From positions 1 to 64,000 of the forward strand of contig DATNDU010000032.1 in the NCBI GenBank assembly GCA_035606915.1: a stretch of 64,000 nt of DNA. The letters are read 5' to 3'. The number at the start of each line of letters is the position of its first letter. Positions within the stretch are counted from its first letter, which is position 1. This document shows positions 26,050 through 34,315 of the stretch, in pieces. The notes under the pieces were generated by a model. That model made no database searches, was not told where the DNA came from, and worked only from the letters and a program-made list of their open reading frames with translations. The position numbers and the translations under genes were made by a program. Source of the DNA: Roseiarcus sp035606915 (GTDB taxonomy: Bacteria; Pseudomonadota; Alphaproteobacteria; Rhizobiales; Beijerinckiaceae).

Positions 26050-26389
26050 GGGCCGACTGATCCTGTCGGGAGTTTTGGCGCTGCTGGCGGTGGGCGCGGT
26101 CGCGGCCGAGAAGCCGACGCAGTTCTGGAACTTGACGACGAAGACCGTCGTCAGCCTGCGACTGTCGCACGCCGGCTCCGGCGAATATGGCGACAATGTC
26201 GCCATCGGCGATGAGGACGGCGTCGACCATGACGAGCGCGCCAAAATCGTCGGGCTGCCCAGCGGGCGGTACGATCTCGAATTGAAGTTCCCGGGCGGGC
26301 GCGTCTGTTTCGTGCGCAATTTGGAGATTGTCACGGGGAAGGTGTTCTCCGTCGAGGACAAGGAGTTGACGGCTTGCACGAAGTCGTGA
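26048..26389 (+). CDS. Small secreted protein with an Asp-rich EF-like loop
   Basis: 113 residues from ATG 26048, chosen over ATG 26042 because GGAGGA (26035-26040) is then 7 nt away. Signal peptide ends at AVAA (about residue 20). The mature part is WNLTTKTVVSLRLSHAG, then DEDGVDHDE (residues 55-63), which has the DxDG-x-DxDE spacing of a metal-binding loop, then LPSGRYDLELKFPGGRVCFVRNLEI with C87 and C110. I recall similar short exported proteins in methylotroph XoxF/lut-type clusters. It is divergent from the binding-protein gene with start codons overlapping by 2 bp. Periplasmic Ca or lanthanide binding is a hypothesis. Confidence 0.7.
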   Translation: MGRLILSGVLALLAVGAVAAEKPTQFWNLTTKTVVSLRLSHAGSGEYGDNVAIGDEDGVDHDERAKIVGLPSGRYDLELKFPGGRVCFVRNLEIVTGKVFSVEDKELTACTKS

Positions 26390-26570
26390 GGCGGCAGTCG
26401 TGAGGCGGGCGGTCCCGCGAAGCGCGCATCACCATCGTCCTCCCATTGGCGCGGCGCGGGAGGGCTAACATCGAAAACGGCGCGCGTCGACTTTTAAGCG
26501 ACGCGCCGGCCGCAAATCCTCGCGACGGCGACATATTGTCTCAGCGCCGCCGGGATATTTTCCTGGAAGC

Positions 26571-28217
26571 CTACCGTCCCGGATACCAATATTCCGCCTG
26601 CGGCTTCTTCCTGTCGACGACGACGAATTGGTTGGCGAAGGCGCGGTAGGGATAGCTCCATTCGCCGTCCGGCCATTGCACGCGGATCTCGGCGCGTTCG
26701 GCCGTGCCGAGGCCGAGGTGGACCCAGCCGAGATGGCCGGAGGCGTCGCCGCCGCCGATTTGAAGCGTCCGCCTCAAGGTGCGCTCGCCGATTTTGACGG
26801 CAATTTGTGCGCCGATCGCATCGCGGTTGGGCGCGGGTTCGACAAGCTTGATCTCGATCCAATTGCCGGGCGGGATGACGCCGCCGTGGCCATCGTTGGC
26901 GCCGAGATTGCGAAACAGCGAGACCGGCGCCGCGCGGTGCATCACCAACAGATCAAGATTGCCGTCGAGGTTGAAATCGTCGATCAGCGCGCCGCGACTT
27001 TCGTGGTTTTCGACGATGCCGGCCTTGTCGCCGGCCTCGGCGAACTTGCCGCTCCATTGCTGCAACAGCAGATTGTTGGGATCGAAGGCGGCGAAGTCGG
27101 GCATTTGCGCGACATTGCCCTTGGCGATGAACAGGTCGAGCAGGCTGTCGTTGTTGAAATCGGCGAACTCGGAGTGCCAGCCGGTGGAGGGCCGCTTGTC
27201 GCCGCCGGCGTAGGGGATATGGGCGGTGGCGTCGAGTTCGCCGGCGATGTCGCGATAGACCGGAAACTCGCCGTGCTCGCTCTCGTCGCGGTCGAGCTTC
27301 TGGATCTTGGTGTCGCCCATCGAGGTCAGCGCATATTCGGGAAAACCGGAGCCGTCGAGATCGCCCTCAGCGATGCCCATGCCGAAGATCGAGACATGCC
27401 GCCAACCTTCGGCGCGACCGTAGAGCTTCGGCGGCCGGCCGGGTTCGACGCGCCACAGTTGCTCCTCGCCGCCGCGGTAATATTGGCGGTCGTTGGAGAC
27501 GCGCAGGCTCGGCGTGCCGGAGCGGTTCCAGTCGGTGAACAGCATCGACAGCGCGCAATAGCCGGGAACCAGCGGCGTGCGCACGGAATAATCCGGCTTG
27601 TCGCCGGGCCGCGGGCGGAACAGCGAGTTTTCCTCGCACGTGCCATAGGGCGAGCCCGGCGCGTCGCGGTCGACATAATGGCCGATCGCCAGCGTCGGGA
27701 ACTTCTGCCCTTTCTCCCATTCGGCGGCGAACGACGTCGTCCAGCCGGCAGCGCCGTCGAAGCCCCATTCCTTGTTGGCGAGCGTGAATGTGCAGTTCGG
27801 GCCGCCCTTCAACATCAGGTTCTCGCCGACGCGCAGCACGAACAGATCGGTATGGCCGTCGCCGTCGATGTCGAGGGGATAGGCGCCGATGACGCCCTTG
27901 AGCAGCGTGGGGTCGAGGTCGAGCGGCTTCTCCTCGAACTTGAGCGGGCCGCCGCGCGCCGATTTGTTGATCAACAGCTTGGCCGGATTTTTGCCGCCGG
28001 CCAGGAAGACGCTGGGAAAGCCCGAGCCGTCGCAATCGAACGCCGCGCCGCCGCCGCCGACGAAAAATTCCCATCCGCCGTCATAGGTCTGGTTGATCCC
28101 GGCGGCGGCGGCCTCTTCGTGCATGACCGGAACGTCGGAGAGGAGGGCGGAGGAATCGGCCCGCGCCGCCGATGCGAGCCAGAAAAGCGCCAGCGCGCCG
28201 AGAACGATGCGGATCAT
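26571..28217 (-). CDS. Secreted FG-GAP/VCBS repeat protein with UnbV/ASPIC C-terminus
   Basis: 548 residues from ATG 28217, which shares one base with the stop of the cytochrome gene. Signal peptide (IRIVLGALALFWLASAARA). At least five Asp-rich FG-GAP loops: FDCDGSGFPSVFL, LDIDGDGHTDLFVL, GDLDGSGFPEYAL, ADFNNDSLLDLFIA, DDFNLDGNLDLLVM, all of Ca-binding DxDxDG type. The last 110 residues fit an ASPIC/UnbV domain (GNWIEIKLVEPAPNRDAIGAQIAVKIGERTLRRTLQIGGGDASGHLGWVHLGLGTAERAEIRVQWPDGE is the region). Periplasmic, role unknown; coupled to the di-heme cytochrome. Confidence 0.87.
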   Translation of the reverse strand: MIRIVLGALALFWLASAARADSSALLSDVPVMHEEAAAAGINQTYDGGWEFFVGGGGAAFDCDGSGFPSVFLAGGKNPAKLLINKSARGGPLKFEEKPLDLDPTLLKGVIGAYPLDIDGDGHTDLFVLRVGENLMLKGGPNCTFTLANKEWGFDGAAGWTTSFAAEWEKGQKFPTLAIGHYVDRDAPGSPYGTCEENSLFRPRPGDKPDYSVRTPLVPGYCALSMLFTDWNRSGTPSLRVSNDRQYYRGGEEQLWRVEPGRPPKLYGRAEGWRHVSIFGMGIAEGDLDGSGFPEYALTSMGDTKIQKLDRDESEHGEFPVYRDIAGELDATAHIPYAGGDKRPSTGWHSEFADFNNDSLLDLFIAKGNVAQMPDFAAFDPNNLLLQQWSGKFAEAGDKAGIVENHESRGALIDDFNLDGNLDLLVMHRAAPVSLFRNLGANDGHGGVIPPGNWIEIKLVEPAPNRDAIGAQIAVKIGERTLRRTLQIGGGDASGHLGWVHLGLGTAERAEIRVQWPDGEWSYPYRAFANQFVVVDRKKPQAEYWYPGR

Positions 28218-29632
28218 CACGGCGCCTCGATCACCAGCGAGCGAAGGAACGCGATCACCGTATCGCGCTGCGTCTTCGTCAGATCCAGATAGGCGTCGCG
28301 GGCGAAGCGCGCGTCGCCGCCGTGGGCGACGATGACCTCGTTCAACATGCGAAAATCGCCGCGATGCCCGTATGGCGCCGTGGAGCCGACTCCCCAAAGC
28401 TGCGGCGTGCGGAACACGTCGCGTTCGACGAAGCGTTGCGCCTGCAATTCGTTGCCGAGCGCGGAAACCTCGGCGTCGACCACGACATGGCGCTTCAGGT
28501 CGCTGAACAGTGGGATCAGCCATTCGCCCTTGGCGTCGCGCTTCAACCGCGCGGCGAAGGGCAGCTTCGACAGGTCGATGACGATGCCCTTGCGCACCTC
28601 GCCGGCGCGCAGCGTTCCCGCCATGTCATAGGGCGCGGGGTCGGTGAAGAGCAGCGATTTCAGCGGCAGCGTGGTGCGGTGGCACGAGGCGCAGCCGACC
28701 TGCTCGAAATGCGTCTCGCCCTCCGTCGCGGCGGCGCGCCAGTCCGGCGGCAGGCCGGTCTTGACGGTCGGCGGCGGCAGCGTCGCCAGGAAGGCGACGA
28801 GCGCGGAGACGTCGCCCGGCGTCGCCGCGTCGGGCACGCCGCTGCCGTCGAAGTCGTGGCTGCCGGTCCAACGCACGCCGAAACGCTCGGACGCCTCCAG
28901 GCCGAAATGGGCGTTGAGCGCGTTGATGACGAATTGGCGCAGCGAGGTGAACACGCCCTTGCGGCTGAACGGCCGCACGATGAGGTCGGCGTCGACGCCG
29001 TCCACGGCGTCGAGATCGACGAGCCCATCGGGGTGGGCTTTCAAAGAGCCGAAACGCACGCCCTTGGTGACCAGATCGACCTCGACGTCCTGGTGACTGG
29101 CGCGCGCCCGAGCCATCCCGGCGTCGCGCTCGGCCCGCAGATCGGCGGTCATCTCGCGCGCCAGCAATTCGGTAAGGCCCGCGCCCATCAGCGCCGGCGG
29201 GTTTCGCTCGCTGGAGAAGGAAGGATCGGTGGTGTCGAACGCGGCGCTCTCGAAACCCTCGGAGACGAAGGCGTTGGCGGCGAAATCGGCGGCGGCGCCG
29301 ACCGTGGGGTCGCTGTGGCAGGAGACGCAGGCGCTGGAATCGGGGCCGCTCAGGCGCGAAAAGGCCGGATTGACGCCGAACCTGCGATGCGTCGGCACGA
29401 TCGCCTGCGTCGCGCGCGGCCGCCCGGCGCCGTCGGCGGTGGTGAACTTGGATTGGAACAATATGCGCCCGCGCGCGATCAGGCCCGGCAGCGCCGAGGC
29501 GCCGGCGGCGGCCACAGCGTCGAAATCGACGTGGCTGGCGAACACACGCTCGTCCCAACTGCCAGCCTCGACCGAGCCGGCGGCCGTCATCAAGACGAGC
29601 GCCAGGGCCAAGCCCCCGTAGCGTTTCCTCAT
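28217..29632 (-). CDS. Di-heme c-type cytochrome (thiol oxidoreductase/CcpA-like)
   Basis: 471 residues with a signal peptide (LALALVLMTAAGSVEA). Two heme c sites: CVSCH (102-106) and CASCH (313-317), plus candidate distal ligands in the C-terminal RTPQLWGVGSTAPYGHRGDFRMLNEVIVAHGG. The layout fits the di-heme oxidoreductase family (DUF1111/CcpA-like). Periplasmic electron carrier or peroxidase-like enzyme; with the PQQ-type system it could take electrons from a periplasmic dehydrogenase. It heads a two-gene unit with the FG-GAP protein. Confidence 0.88.
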   Translation of the reverse strand: MRKRYGGLALALVLMTAAGSVEAGSWDERVFASHVDFDAVAAAGASALPGLIARGRILFQSKFTTADGAGRPRATQAIVPTHRRFGVNPAFSRLSGPDSSACVSCHSDPTVGAAADFAANAFVSEGFESAAFDTTDPSFSSERNPPALMGAGLTELLAREMTADLRAERDAGMARARASHQDVEVDLVTKGVRFGSLKAHPDGLVDLDAVDGVDADLIVRPFSRKGVFTSLRQFVINALNAHFGLEASERFGVRWTGSHDFDGSGVPDAATPGDVSALVAFLATLPPPTVKTGLPPDWRAAATEGETHFEQVGCASCHRTTLPLKSLLFTDPAPYDMAGTLRAGEVRKGIVIDLSKLPFAARLKRDAKGEWLIPLFSDLKRHVVVDAEVSALGNELQAQRFVERDVFRTPQLWGVGSTAPYGHRGDFRMLNEVIVAHGGDARFARDAYLDLTKTQRDTVIAFLRSLVIEAP

Positions 29633-29762
29633 CTCCCGCTCGCTTATTTTATTTCACGTCGGCCTTTCGTAGCGCTCCCGCCGCACGCGCGCAACCGTCA
29701 TGAGGATCGACCCTCCAATTTTGAGTTGCAGACCTCGAAACTTGCGGCTAGAAATTGCCGCA

Positions 29763-30794
29763 ATGAACATGGAAACGCCCTCAGGCCGCCTCACGCTGCG
29801 AGAGATCGCGCGTCAGGCAGGCGTCAGTCTGGCGACGCTGGATCGCGTGCTGCACGGCCGCAGCGGCGTGCGCGAGGAAACGGCGCGCCGCGTGCGCGAC
29901 GTGATCGCGCGCCATGCCGGGCCGTCCGCCGGCGCCAGCCGCGCCCGCAGCATGAAATTCGCCTTCGTGATGCCGGAAGGCGCCAATGTCTTCATGCAGG
30001 CGATCCGCGACAACGTCGTCGAGATGTCGAGTTGGCTCGCGGCGCGCAAAGTCTCGGTCGAGATCATCGTCGCCGACGTCTTCAACGCGCTGCGACTCGC
30101 GCAAGCGCTGGAGTCCCTGCAAGGAAAATTCGACGGCGTCGCCGTGGTGGCGCTCGACCACCAGAGCGTGCGGGCGGCGATCGACGATCTCGTCGCCTCC
30201 GGCATGCATGTCGTGACGCTGGTCTCCGACGTTCCGGGCTCGCGCCGGCATCATTATGTCGGCGTCGACAATGTCGCGGCGGGGCGCACCGCCGCGGTGC
30301 TCGTCGGCCGCCTCGCACGTCAGCCGGCGGGCAAGGTCGGGGTGATCGCGGGATCGCAACTGCTGCGCGATCACGCGGAACGCATTTTTGGCTTTCAGCA
30401 GGTGATGGGGCTGGAGTTTTCGCACCTCACGCTGCTCAATCCCGTTGAAGGGGGCGATCAGGATCAGCTAAATGAAGACCTCATGGCGAGGTGGCTGAGC
30501 GACCATTCTGATCTGATTGGCGTCTATAATGTCGGGGCCGGCACGCCGGGCGTGGGCAAGGCGATCGCCGATTGCGGGCGGGAGGAGCACATCGTTTTCG
30601 TTGCTCACGATCTGACGCCGTTCACCCGCCGCGGTTTGCTGCGCGGGCTGGTCGACGCCGTCATCTCGCAGGACCCCGGTCACGAGGCGCGCTCGGCGAT
30701 CCGCGTGCTGATGGCGCTGACGCGCGGCGAACCGCTGCTCTCCGAGCAGGAGCGCATCAACATCGACATTGTGATGAGAGACAATCTCCCCTGA
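29763..30794 (+). CDS. LacI family transcriptional regulator
   Basis: 343 residues from ATG 29763. LacI helix-turn-helix at about 10-30 (LTLREIARQAGVSLATLDRVLHGRSGVREETARRV), then a periplasmic-binding-like effector domain (MKFAFVMPEGANVFMQAIRDNV, HYVGVDNVAAGRTAAVLVGRL, GVYNVGAGTPGVGKAI). The IxxDRVL wording of the recognition helix is that of sugar ABC regulators. It precedes the XylFHG-type operon on the same strand, so it most likely represses that operon; a perfect 8-bp-arm palindrome lies between them at 30841-30861. Confidence 0.9.
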   Translation: MNMETPSGRLTLREIARQAGVSLATLDRVLHGRSGVREETARRVRDVIARHAGPSAGASRARSMKFAFVMPEGANVFMQAIRDNVVEMSSWLAARKVSVEIIVADVFNALRLAQALESLQGKFDGVAVVALDHQSVRAAIDDLVASGMHVVTLVSDVPGSRRHHYVGVDNVAAGRTAAVLVGRLARQPAGKVGVIAGSQLLRDHAERIFGFQQVMGLEFSHLTLLNPVEGGDQDQLNEDLMARWLSDHSDLIGVYNVGAGTPGVGKAIADCGREEHIVFVAHDLTPFTRRGLLRGLVDAVISQDPGHEARSAIRVLMALTRGEPLLSEQERINIDIVMRDNLP

Positions 30795-30840
30795 AGGGGT
30801 TCAATTTCGGGCGCGGCGGTTGTCGCCGCGCTTTTGGGGA

Positions 30841-30861
30841 TACGGCGCCGATCGCGCCGTA
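30841..30861. promoter_or_regulatory. Candidate LacI-type operator (perfect palindrome)
   Basis: Arms TACGGCGC (30841-30848) and GCGCCGTA (30854-30861) around CGATC. It sits between the LacI gene and the sugar-ABC operon, about 120 bp before the xylF-like start. It could equally be a weak terminator of the regulator gene, but no T-run follows. Confidence 0.4.
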
Positions 30862-30918
30862 GAGACGTCGGGGCAGTTGCGATCAAGGATTTTTGATGGC
30901 ACTTGTAACGACAAAAAG

Positions 30919-30961
30919 GCGCCGTCCTTTTGGCGGCGCGTCAAGGCCGCCCGGTGCGGCC
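30919..30961 (+). other. Two leader hairpins before the sugar ABC operon
   Basis: First stem GCGCCG/CGGCGC (30919-30924, 30934-30939), second stem GGCCGC/GCGGCC (30945-30950, 30956-30961). They end 18 bp before the xylF-like start codon, just before the GGAGGA ribosome site (30970-30974 region). They may affect mRNA stability or translation; role unproven. Confidence 0.35.
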
Positions 30962-30979
30962 ATATCGTGGAGGAAATAC

Positions 30980-32044
30980 ATGAAGTCTTTGAAAACCCTT
31001 TTAGCTGGCGCGGCTCTTGCAGGCATCGTCGGCAGCTTGGCGCTCGGCGTCGCGGTGAGCCCCGCGGCGGCGAAGGGCAAGAAGATCGCCGTCTCCTGGA
31101 AGACCTTCCAGGAGGAGCGCTGGAAGACCGACGAGAAGGCGATCAAGGCCGTCGTCGAGGCCGCCGGCGACACCTACATCTCCGCCGACGCGCAGGGCTC
31201 GGCGACCAAACAGGCTTCCGACATCGAAGGCCTCATCACTCAGGGCGTCGATGTCATCATGGTTGTCGCCTTCGATTCCGACGCCATCCTGCCCTCGATC
31301 AAGAAGATCAACGACGCCGGCATCAAGGCGATCGCCTATGATGTGCAATTCGAGGATCCGAACGCGCTCTACATCACCTTCGACAACGTCGGCGTCGGCC
31401 GGCTGATGGCCAAGGAAGTGCTCAAGGTGAAGGATTCCGGCAATTTCGCCTTCATCAAGGGCGACAAGGGCGATCCGAACGCGACATTCCTGTTCAGCGG
31501 CATCACCGAGGTGCTGAAGCCGAACATGGACGCCGGCAAGATCAAGAACGTCTGCGAGACCTTCACCGACGGTTGGAAGCCCGACAACGCGCAGAAGGAA
31601 ATGGAGCAGTGCCTGACCAAACAGAACAACAAGGTCGACGCCGTCCTGTCGGAGAATGACGGCATGGCCTCGGGCGTGGTGGCGGCGCTGAAGGCGCAAG
31701 GCATGGCAGGCGCGGTGCCCGTGACGGGCCAGGACGGCGACCTCGCGGCGATCAATCGCGTCGCGCTCGGCACGCAGACGGTGTCGATCTGGAAGGATTC
31801 GCGCGAACTCGGCAAGGCGGCGGCGGAAGCGGCGATCGCGATCGCCGACGGCAAGCCGATTTCGTCGCTCCCCGGCGTCGGCAAGTTCAACAAGGGCAAG
31901 AAGGGCGTGGAGATGAACGCCATTCTGCTGGCGCCGACGCCGATCACCAAGGACACCCTCAATCTGGCGATCGATGCCGGCTGGATCACCAAGGACAAGG
32001 CCTGCGCCGGCGTCAAGAAGGGCACGGTCAAGGCTTGCGGCTGA
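30980..32044 (+). CDS. xylF: Sugar ABC transporter substrate-binding protein (XylF-like)
   Basis: 354 residues from ATG 30980 with a strong GTGGAGGAAATAC site. Signal peptide (LLAGAALAGIVGSLALGVAVSPAAA). Type I periplasmic sugar-binding fold: IAVSWKTFQEERWKTDEKAIKAVVEAAGDTYISADAQGSATKQASDIEGLITQGVDVIMVVAFDSDAI (region), NDAGIKAIAYDVQ, VLSENDGMASGVVAALKAQGMAGAVPVTGQDGD. These are D-xylose-binding XylF traits, but related pentose or hexose specificity is possible. First gene of a three-gene importer behind a LacI regulator. Confidence 0.85.
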   Translation: MKSLKTLLAGAALAGIVGSLALGVAVSPAAAKGKKIAVSWKTFQEERWKTDEKAIKAVVEAAGDTYISADAQGSATKQASDIEGLITQGVDVIMVVAFDSDAILPSIKKINDAGIKAIAYDVQFEDPNALYITFDNVGVGRLMAKEVLKVKDSGNFAFIKGDKGDPNATFLFSGITEVLKPNMDAGKIKNVCETFTDGWKPDNAQKEMEQCLTKQNNKVDAVLSENDGMASGVVAALKAQGMAGAVPVTGQDGDLAAINRVALGTQTVSIWKDSRELGKAAAEAAIAIADGKPISSLPGVGKFNKGKKGVEMNAILLAPTPITKDTLNLAIDAGWITKDKACAGVKKGTVKACG

Positions 32045-32148
32045 CCCGTTGAACCTGGGCCGGGCGCATGGCCCGGCCCTTATCCGCGTGGCCGCCGCCG
32101 GTTGCGAACAATTGTTTCGTTCCAATAAATTGCTTCGGGGAGAACGCG

Positions 32149-33474
32149 ATGTCGGTGGGAGCGGAACCCAGCACGGCCCATCTGGTGGCGATCGAAAGCC
32201 CGGTCAAACGATTCTTCCGCGCCACCGAGATCGACACCCGCCTGCTCGGCATGGTCGCGGCGCTCGCGCTCATTTGGATAGGCTTCCATATCTTCGGGCA
32301 ATTGCTCACCGGCGAGGCGGTGTTCATGAAACCCCGAAATCTCTGGAACCTGCTCGTCCAGACCTCATCGATCTCGGTCATGAGCACCGGCATGGTGCTC
32401 ATCATCGTCATGCGCCATATCGATTTGTCGGTCGGCTCCATGCTGAGCTTCGTCGGCGTGGTCAGCGGCGTCGCGCAGGTCTATTGGCTCGCGCCTTGGC
32501 TCGGCGCCGACAATCCCTATATCTGGATCGTCGGCGTCGTCATCGCTTTGGGAACCGGCGCGCTGGTCGGCGCCTTCAACGGCTTTCTTATCGCTTACGC
32601 CGGCATCCCGTCGTTCATTGTCACGCTTGGCGGCCTCATCGTCTACAGCGGCGCGGCGTGGTGGGTGATCCGCGGCGAGACGGTGGCGCCGATGGATGCG
32701 AGGTTCGAACTGATCGGGGGCACGCCGCGCGCCTCTTGGATCGGCAGCGAAGCGAGTTGGGTGCTGGGAGCGATCATCTGTCTGGCGATCATCGGCGGCA
32801 TCGTCGCCAATCGCTCGGCGCGGGCGCGATTCAAATTCCCGCAACGGCCGCTATGGGCGGAGGCGTTTCTCGTTGTTCTCGGCTGCGGGGTCACCTTGGG
32901 CGCCGTCGCCGTCGTCAACGCTTATCCGTGGCCGCCGCTGGTCGCGGCAAGATACGCCAAGGAAAACAACATTCCCGTGCCGCCGGGCGGCCTCATATAC
33001 GGGCACGGCTTCGCTGTGCCGGTGTTGATCGCGCTCGCGGTCGGCGTCGTCATGGCGTTCCTGGCCACCCGCACCCGCTTCGGGCGCTATGTCTACGCGA
33101 TTGGCGGCAATCCGGAGGCGGCGGAACTAGCGGGTGTCAATACGCGCAAGATTACGCTGCTGATGTTCACGCTGATGGGCGTACTTGTCGCCATCTCGGC
33201 CTGTATAAGCTCGGCGCGTCTCGATGCGGCGACCAACGATCTCGGCAAGTCGAGCGAACTTTACGTCATCGCCGCCACCGTCATCGGCGGCACGTCGCTC
33301 GCCGGCGGCATCGGCACGATCTATGGCGCGATGCTGGGCGCGCTGGTCATGCAGTCGCTGCAATCGGGCATGACGCTGCTCAATTTCGACAGCGCAGTGA
33401 AGGACGTCATGGTCGGCTCCGTGCTCGTCTTCGCAGTCTGGATCGACCAGATCTACCGCCGCCGTCAGAGCTGA
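32149..33474 (+). CDS. xylH: Sugar ABC transporter permease (XylH-like)
   Basis: 441 residues from ATG 32149 (GGGGAGAACGCG upstream). BPD_transp_2 family with about ten or more spans; motifs LLVQTSSISVMSTGMVLIIVMRHIDLSVGS, LVGAFNGFLIAYAGIPSFIVTLGG, GRYVYAIGGNPEAAELAGVN, AATVIGGTSLAGGIGTIYGAMLGALVMQSLQSGM. An extended loop (residues about 190-310) makes it longer than RbsC, as in XylH. Inner membrane. Confidence 0.87.
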   Translation: MSVGAEPSTAHLVAIESPVKRFFRATEIDTRLLGMVAALALIWIGFHIFGQLLTGEAVFMKPRNLWNLLVQTSSISVMSTGMVLIIVMRHIDLSVGSMLSFVGVVSGVAQVYWLAPWLGADNPYIWIVGVVIALGTGALVGAFNGFLIAYAGIPSFIVTLGGLIVYSGAAWWVIRGETVAPMDARFELIGGTPRASWIGSEASWVLGAIICLAIIGGIVANRSARARFKFPQRPLWAEAFLVVLGCGVTLGAVAVVNAYPWPPLVAARYAKENNIPVPPGGLIYGHGFAVPVLIALAVGVVMAFLATRTRFGRYVYAIGGNPEAAELAGVNTRKITLLMFTLMGVLVAISACISSARLDAATNDLGKSSELYVIAATVIGGTSLAGGIGTIYGAMLGALVMQSLQSGMTLLNFDSAVKDVMVGSVLVFAVWIDQIYRRRQS

Positions 33475-33485
33475 GGGGGACGCTG

Positions 33486-34274
33486 ATGGACGCCGAGATG
33501 AAACCTCTGCCGCTGGTCGAGATGAAGGACGTCTCGATCGCTTTCGGCGGCATCAAGGCCGTCGATCACGCCTCGATCGACCTCTATCCCGGCGAGGTCG
33601 TCGGCTTGCTCGGCCACAACGGCGCCGGCAAATCGACGCTTATCAAGGTGCTCTCCGGCGCCTACAAGCGCGACGGCGGCGACATCCTCATCAATGGCGA
33701 GGAGGCGGTTATCAACAATCCGCGCGACGCCAAGAAATACGGCATCGAGACCATCTATCAGACGCTGGCGCTGGCCGACAATGTCGACGCCGCCGCCAAT
33801 TTGTTCCTCGGCCGCGAGTTGCGCACTCGCTGGGGCACGCTCGACGATGTGGCGATGGAGGCGCAGGCGCGGCGCGTCATGGGGCGGCTGAACCCGAATT
33901 TCCGCCGCTTCAAGGACCCGGTGGCGTCGCTTTCGGGCGGCCAGCGGCAATCGGTGGCGATCGCCCGCGCCATCCACTTCAACGCCCGCATCCTCATCAT
34001 GGACGAGCCGACGGCGGCGCTGGGACCGCAGGAGACAAAGCAGGTCGGCGATCTCATCAAGCAATTGAAGGCCGAGGGCATCGGCATTTTCCTCATCAGC
34101 CACGACATCCACGACGTGTTCGACCTCGCCGACCGGGTGACGGTGATGAAGAACGGCCAGGTCGTGGGGGCCGGGCCGGTGACGGCGATGACCAAGGACG
34201 AGGTGCTGGGCATGATTATTCTCGGCAAGTGCCCGCCGGGCGCGACGCCAGGGCCGGGGGCGATGGCGGCGTGA
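33486..34274 (+). CDS. Sugar ABC transporter ATP-binding protein, single ATPase domain
   Basis: 262 residues. Walker A LLGHNGAGKST, Q-loop GIETIYQTLALADN, signature SLSGGQRQSVAIARAI, Walker B ILIMDEPTAALG, H-loop LISHDIHDV. Only one ATPase domain, as in FrcA-type importers, whereas E. coli XylG has two; it must act as a homodimer. The usual Asp after DEPTAAL is Gly here. Ends the operon, 11 bp after the permease. Confidence 0.87.
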   Translation: MDAEMKPLPLVEMKDVSIAFGGIKAVDHASIDLYPGEVVGLLGHNGAGKSTLIKVLSGAYKRDGGDILINGEEAVINNPRDAKKYGIETIYQTLALADNVDAAANLFLGRELRTRWGTLDDVAMEAQARRVMGRLNPNFRRFKDPVASLSGGQRQSVAIARAIHFNARILIMDEPTAALGPQETKQVGDLIKQLKAEGIGIFLISHDIHDVFDLADRVTVMKNGQVVGAGPVTAMTKDEVLGMIILGKCPPGATPGPGAMAA

Positions 34275-34315
34275 GGCGATAGCCGTGCGCCTCGGGGCGC
34301 GCTATTCTGCCGCCC

